Part shown: positions 33,912-34,263 of the stretch, one piece after another
How positions within the stretch are numbered: the stretch's first letter is position 1
Layout: the number at the start of each line of letters is the position of its first letter
Origin: Comamonadaceae bacterium
Lineage (GTDB): Bacteria > Pseudomonadota > Gammaproteobacteria > Burkholderiales > Burkholderiaceae_C
Assembly (NCBI GenBank): GCA_025356545.1
Contig: JANXSU010000202.1
Coordinates: forward strand, 1-34,263
Reading direction: 5' to 3'
Length of the DNA stretch: 34,263 bases
The notes under the pieces: generated by a model
Told to the model about the DNA's origin: nothing
Database searches by the model: none
The model's input: the letters and a program-made list of their open reading frames with translations, nothing else
Program-made: the position numbers and the translations under genes

Positions 33912-33935
33912 GGTAGATGCGCCCTGGGGACCGAG

Positions 33936-34262
33936 TTAGCGCGGCGTGCGGCTTAGCATTTCCTGCGCATTGGCCAATAGCTTGTCCGCAATCGCACCGG
34001 GGTTCACCACATAGGTTCCTTGCTCAATCGCAGCGCGGACCGCATTCACTTTGGCCATGTCAACGTCAGGCACATCGCTACTGTGGGCTTGCTTCATGGC
34101 ACGTACCTCTTTTGAAACCGTCACCGCAACCCCGGCAGGGAGCGCGGCCTGAACGGCCTTCGCCTCTCCCCCGGCTGCTCGGCCTGCCAGCTTGGCAGGA
34201 TCAGCGTCGGCTGTCGGCTGTTTCGAAACGGCTGGAAAATCCAATGATTGACCTATTTTCAT
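33936..34262 (-). CDS. flgM: Anti-sigma-28 factor FlgM
   Basis: Binds FliA until hook completion, when it is exported. It has 108 aa, complete, with its ATG being the last codon of the window. The N terminus MKIGQSLDFP is disordered-type and Ala-rich. The C-terminal half contains the sigma-binding pattern VDMAKVNAVRAAIEQGTYVV followed by NPGAIADKLL. Its promoter lies outside the window. flgN follows after 24 bp. Confidence 0.95.
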   Translation of the reverse strand: MKIGQSLDFPAVSKQPTADADPAKLAGRAAGGEAKAVQAALPAGVAVTVSKEVRAMKQAHSSDVPDVDMAKVNAVRAAIEQGTYVVNPGAIADKLLANAQEMLSRTPR

Positions 34263-34263
34263 C

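Noticed and set aside
1-34263. CRISPR arrays, insertion sequences, tRNAs, attachment sites
   Set aside because: I found no regularly spaced repeats, transposase genes, terminal inverted repeats or tRNA-like cloverleafs by eye; absence is not proven without a search.

Overview
The window suggests a motile betaproteobacterium of order Burkholderiales, probably near Comamonadaceae. The evidence is the 5' end of a 16S rRNA gene on the minus strand at the left edge, the conserved betaproteobacterial rRNA leader upstream of it, and a flagellar gene set that combines the master regulator FlhDC with FlhF, an FlhG-position protein and FliA. Genus cannot be fixed from this much 16S. GC content is moderate, and the coding style is even across the window. 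I see no insertion sequences, tRNAs, CRISPR arrays or phage genes.

Layout. (1) 1-688: 16S start, its leader and a promoter region with up to three tandem promoter-like -10 elements, divergent from an ABC-F ATPase gene (uup, 689-2590). (2) 2624-5646, minus strand: a short chemotaxis operon with a small CheZ-like protein, a CheY-like receiver and CheA. (3) 5828-7566, plus strand: a soluble receiver-histidine kinase translationally coupled to a NarL-type response regulator. (4) 7572-18244, minus strand: the basal-body, switch and export operon fliF-G-H-I-J-K-L-M-N-O-P-Q-R, tightly packed with many overlapping stops and starts. fliE is divergent at 18417-18734. (5) 18758-21875, minus strand: fliT, fliS, fliD and one flagellin gene. 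A second flagellin gene is divergent at 22182-22979. (6) 23221-33477, plus strand: flhD, flhC, motA, motB, cheY, cheZ, flhB, flhA, flhF, a P-loop-less FlhG-like gene and fliA. (7) 33531-34262, minus strand: flgN and flgM, ending exactly at the window edge.

Together this is nearly a complete flagellar regulon outside the rod, hook and ring (flg) genes, which presumably follow beyond flgM. FlhDC should switch on the fli and flh operons. FliA, held by FlgM until hook completion, should then activate flagellin, cap, motor and chemotaxis genes. CheA, CheY and CheZ control rotation through FliM.

Most genes are ordinary. The points that deserve a second look are: ten-base G tracts inside fliF and fliK, with shorter ones in cheA and motB, which could allow slipped-strand phase variation; an FlhG-position protein that has lost its ATP-binding loop; a FliP with no room for a signal peptide; a mini-CheZ beside cheA; an uncharacterised cytosolic two-component pair inside the motility locus; and several unexplained palindromes in regulatory gaps, including a 13-bp perfect hairpin upstream of flhDC. 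I did not find a wholly new multigene system.
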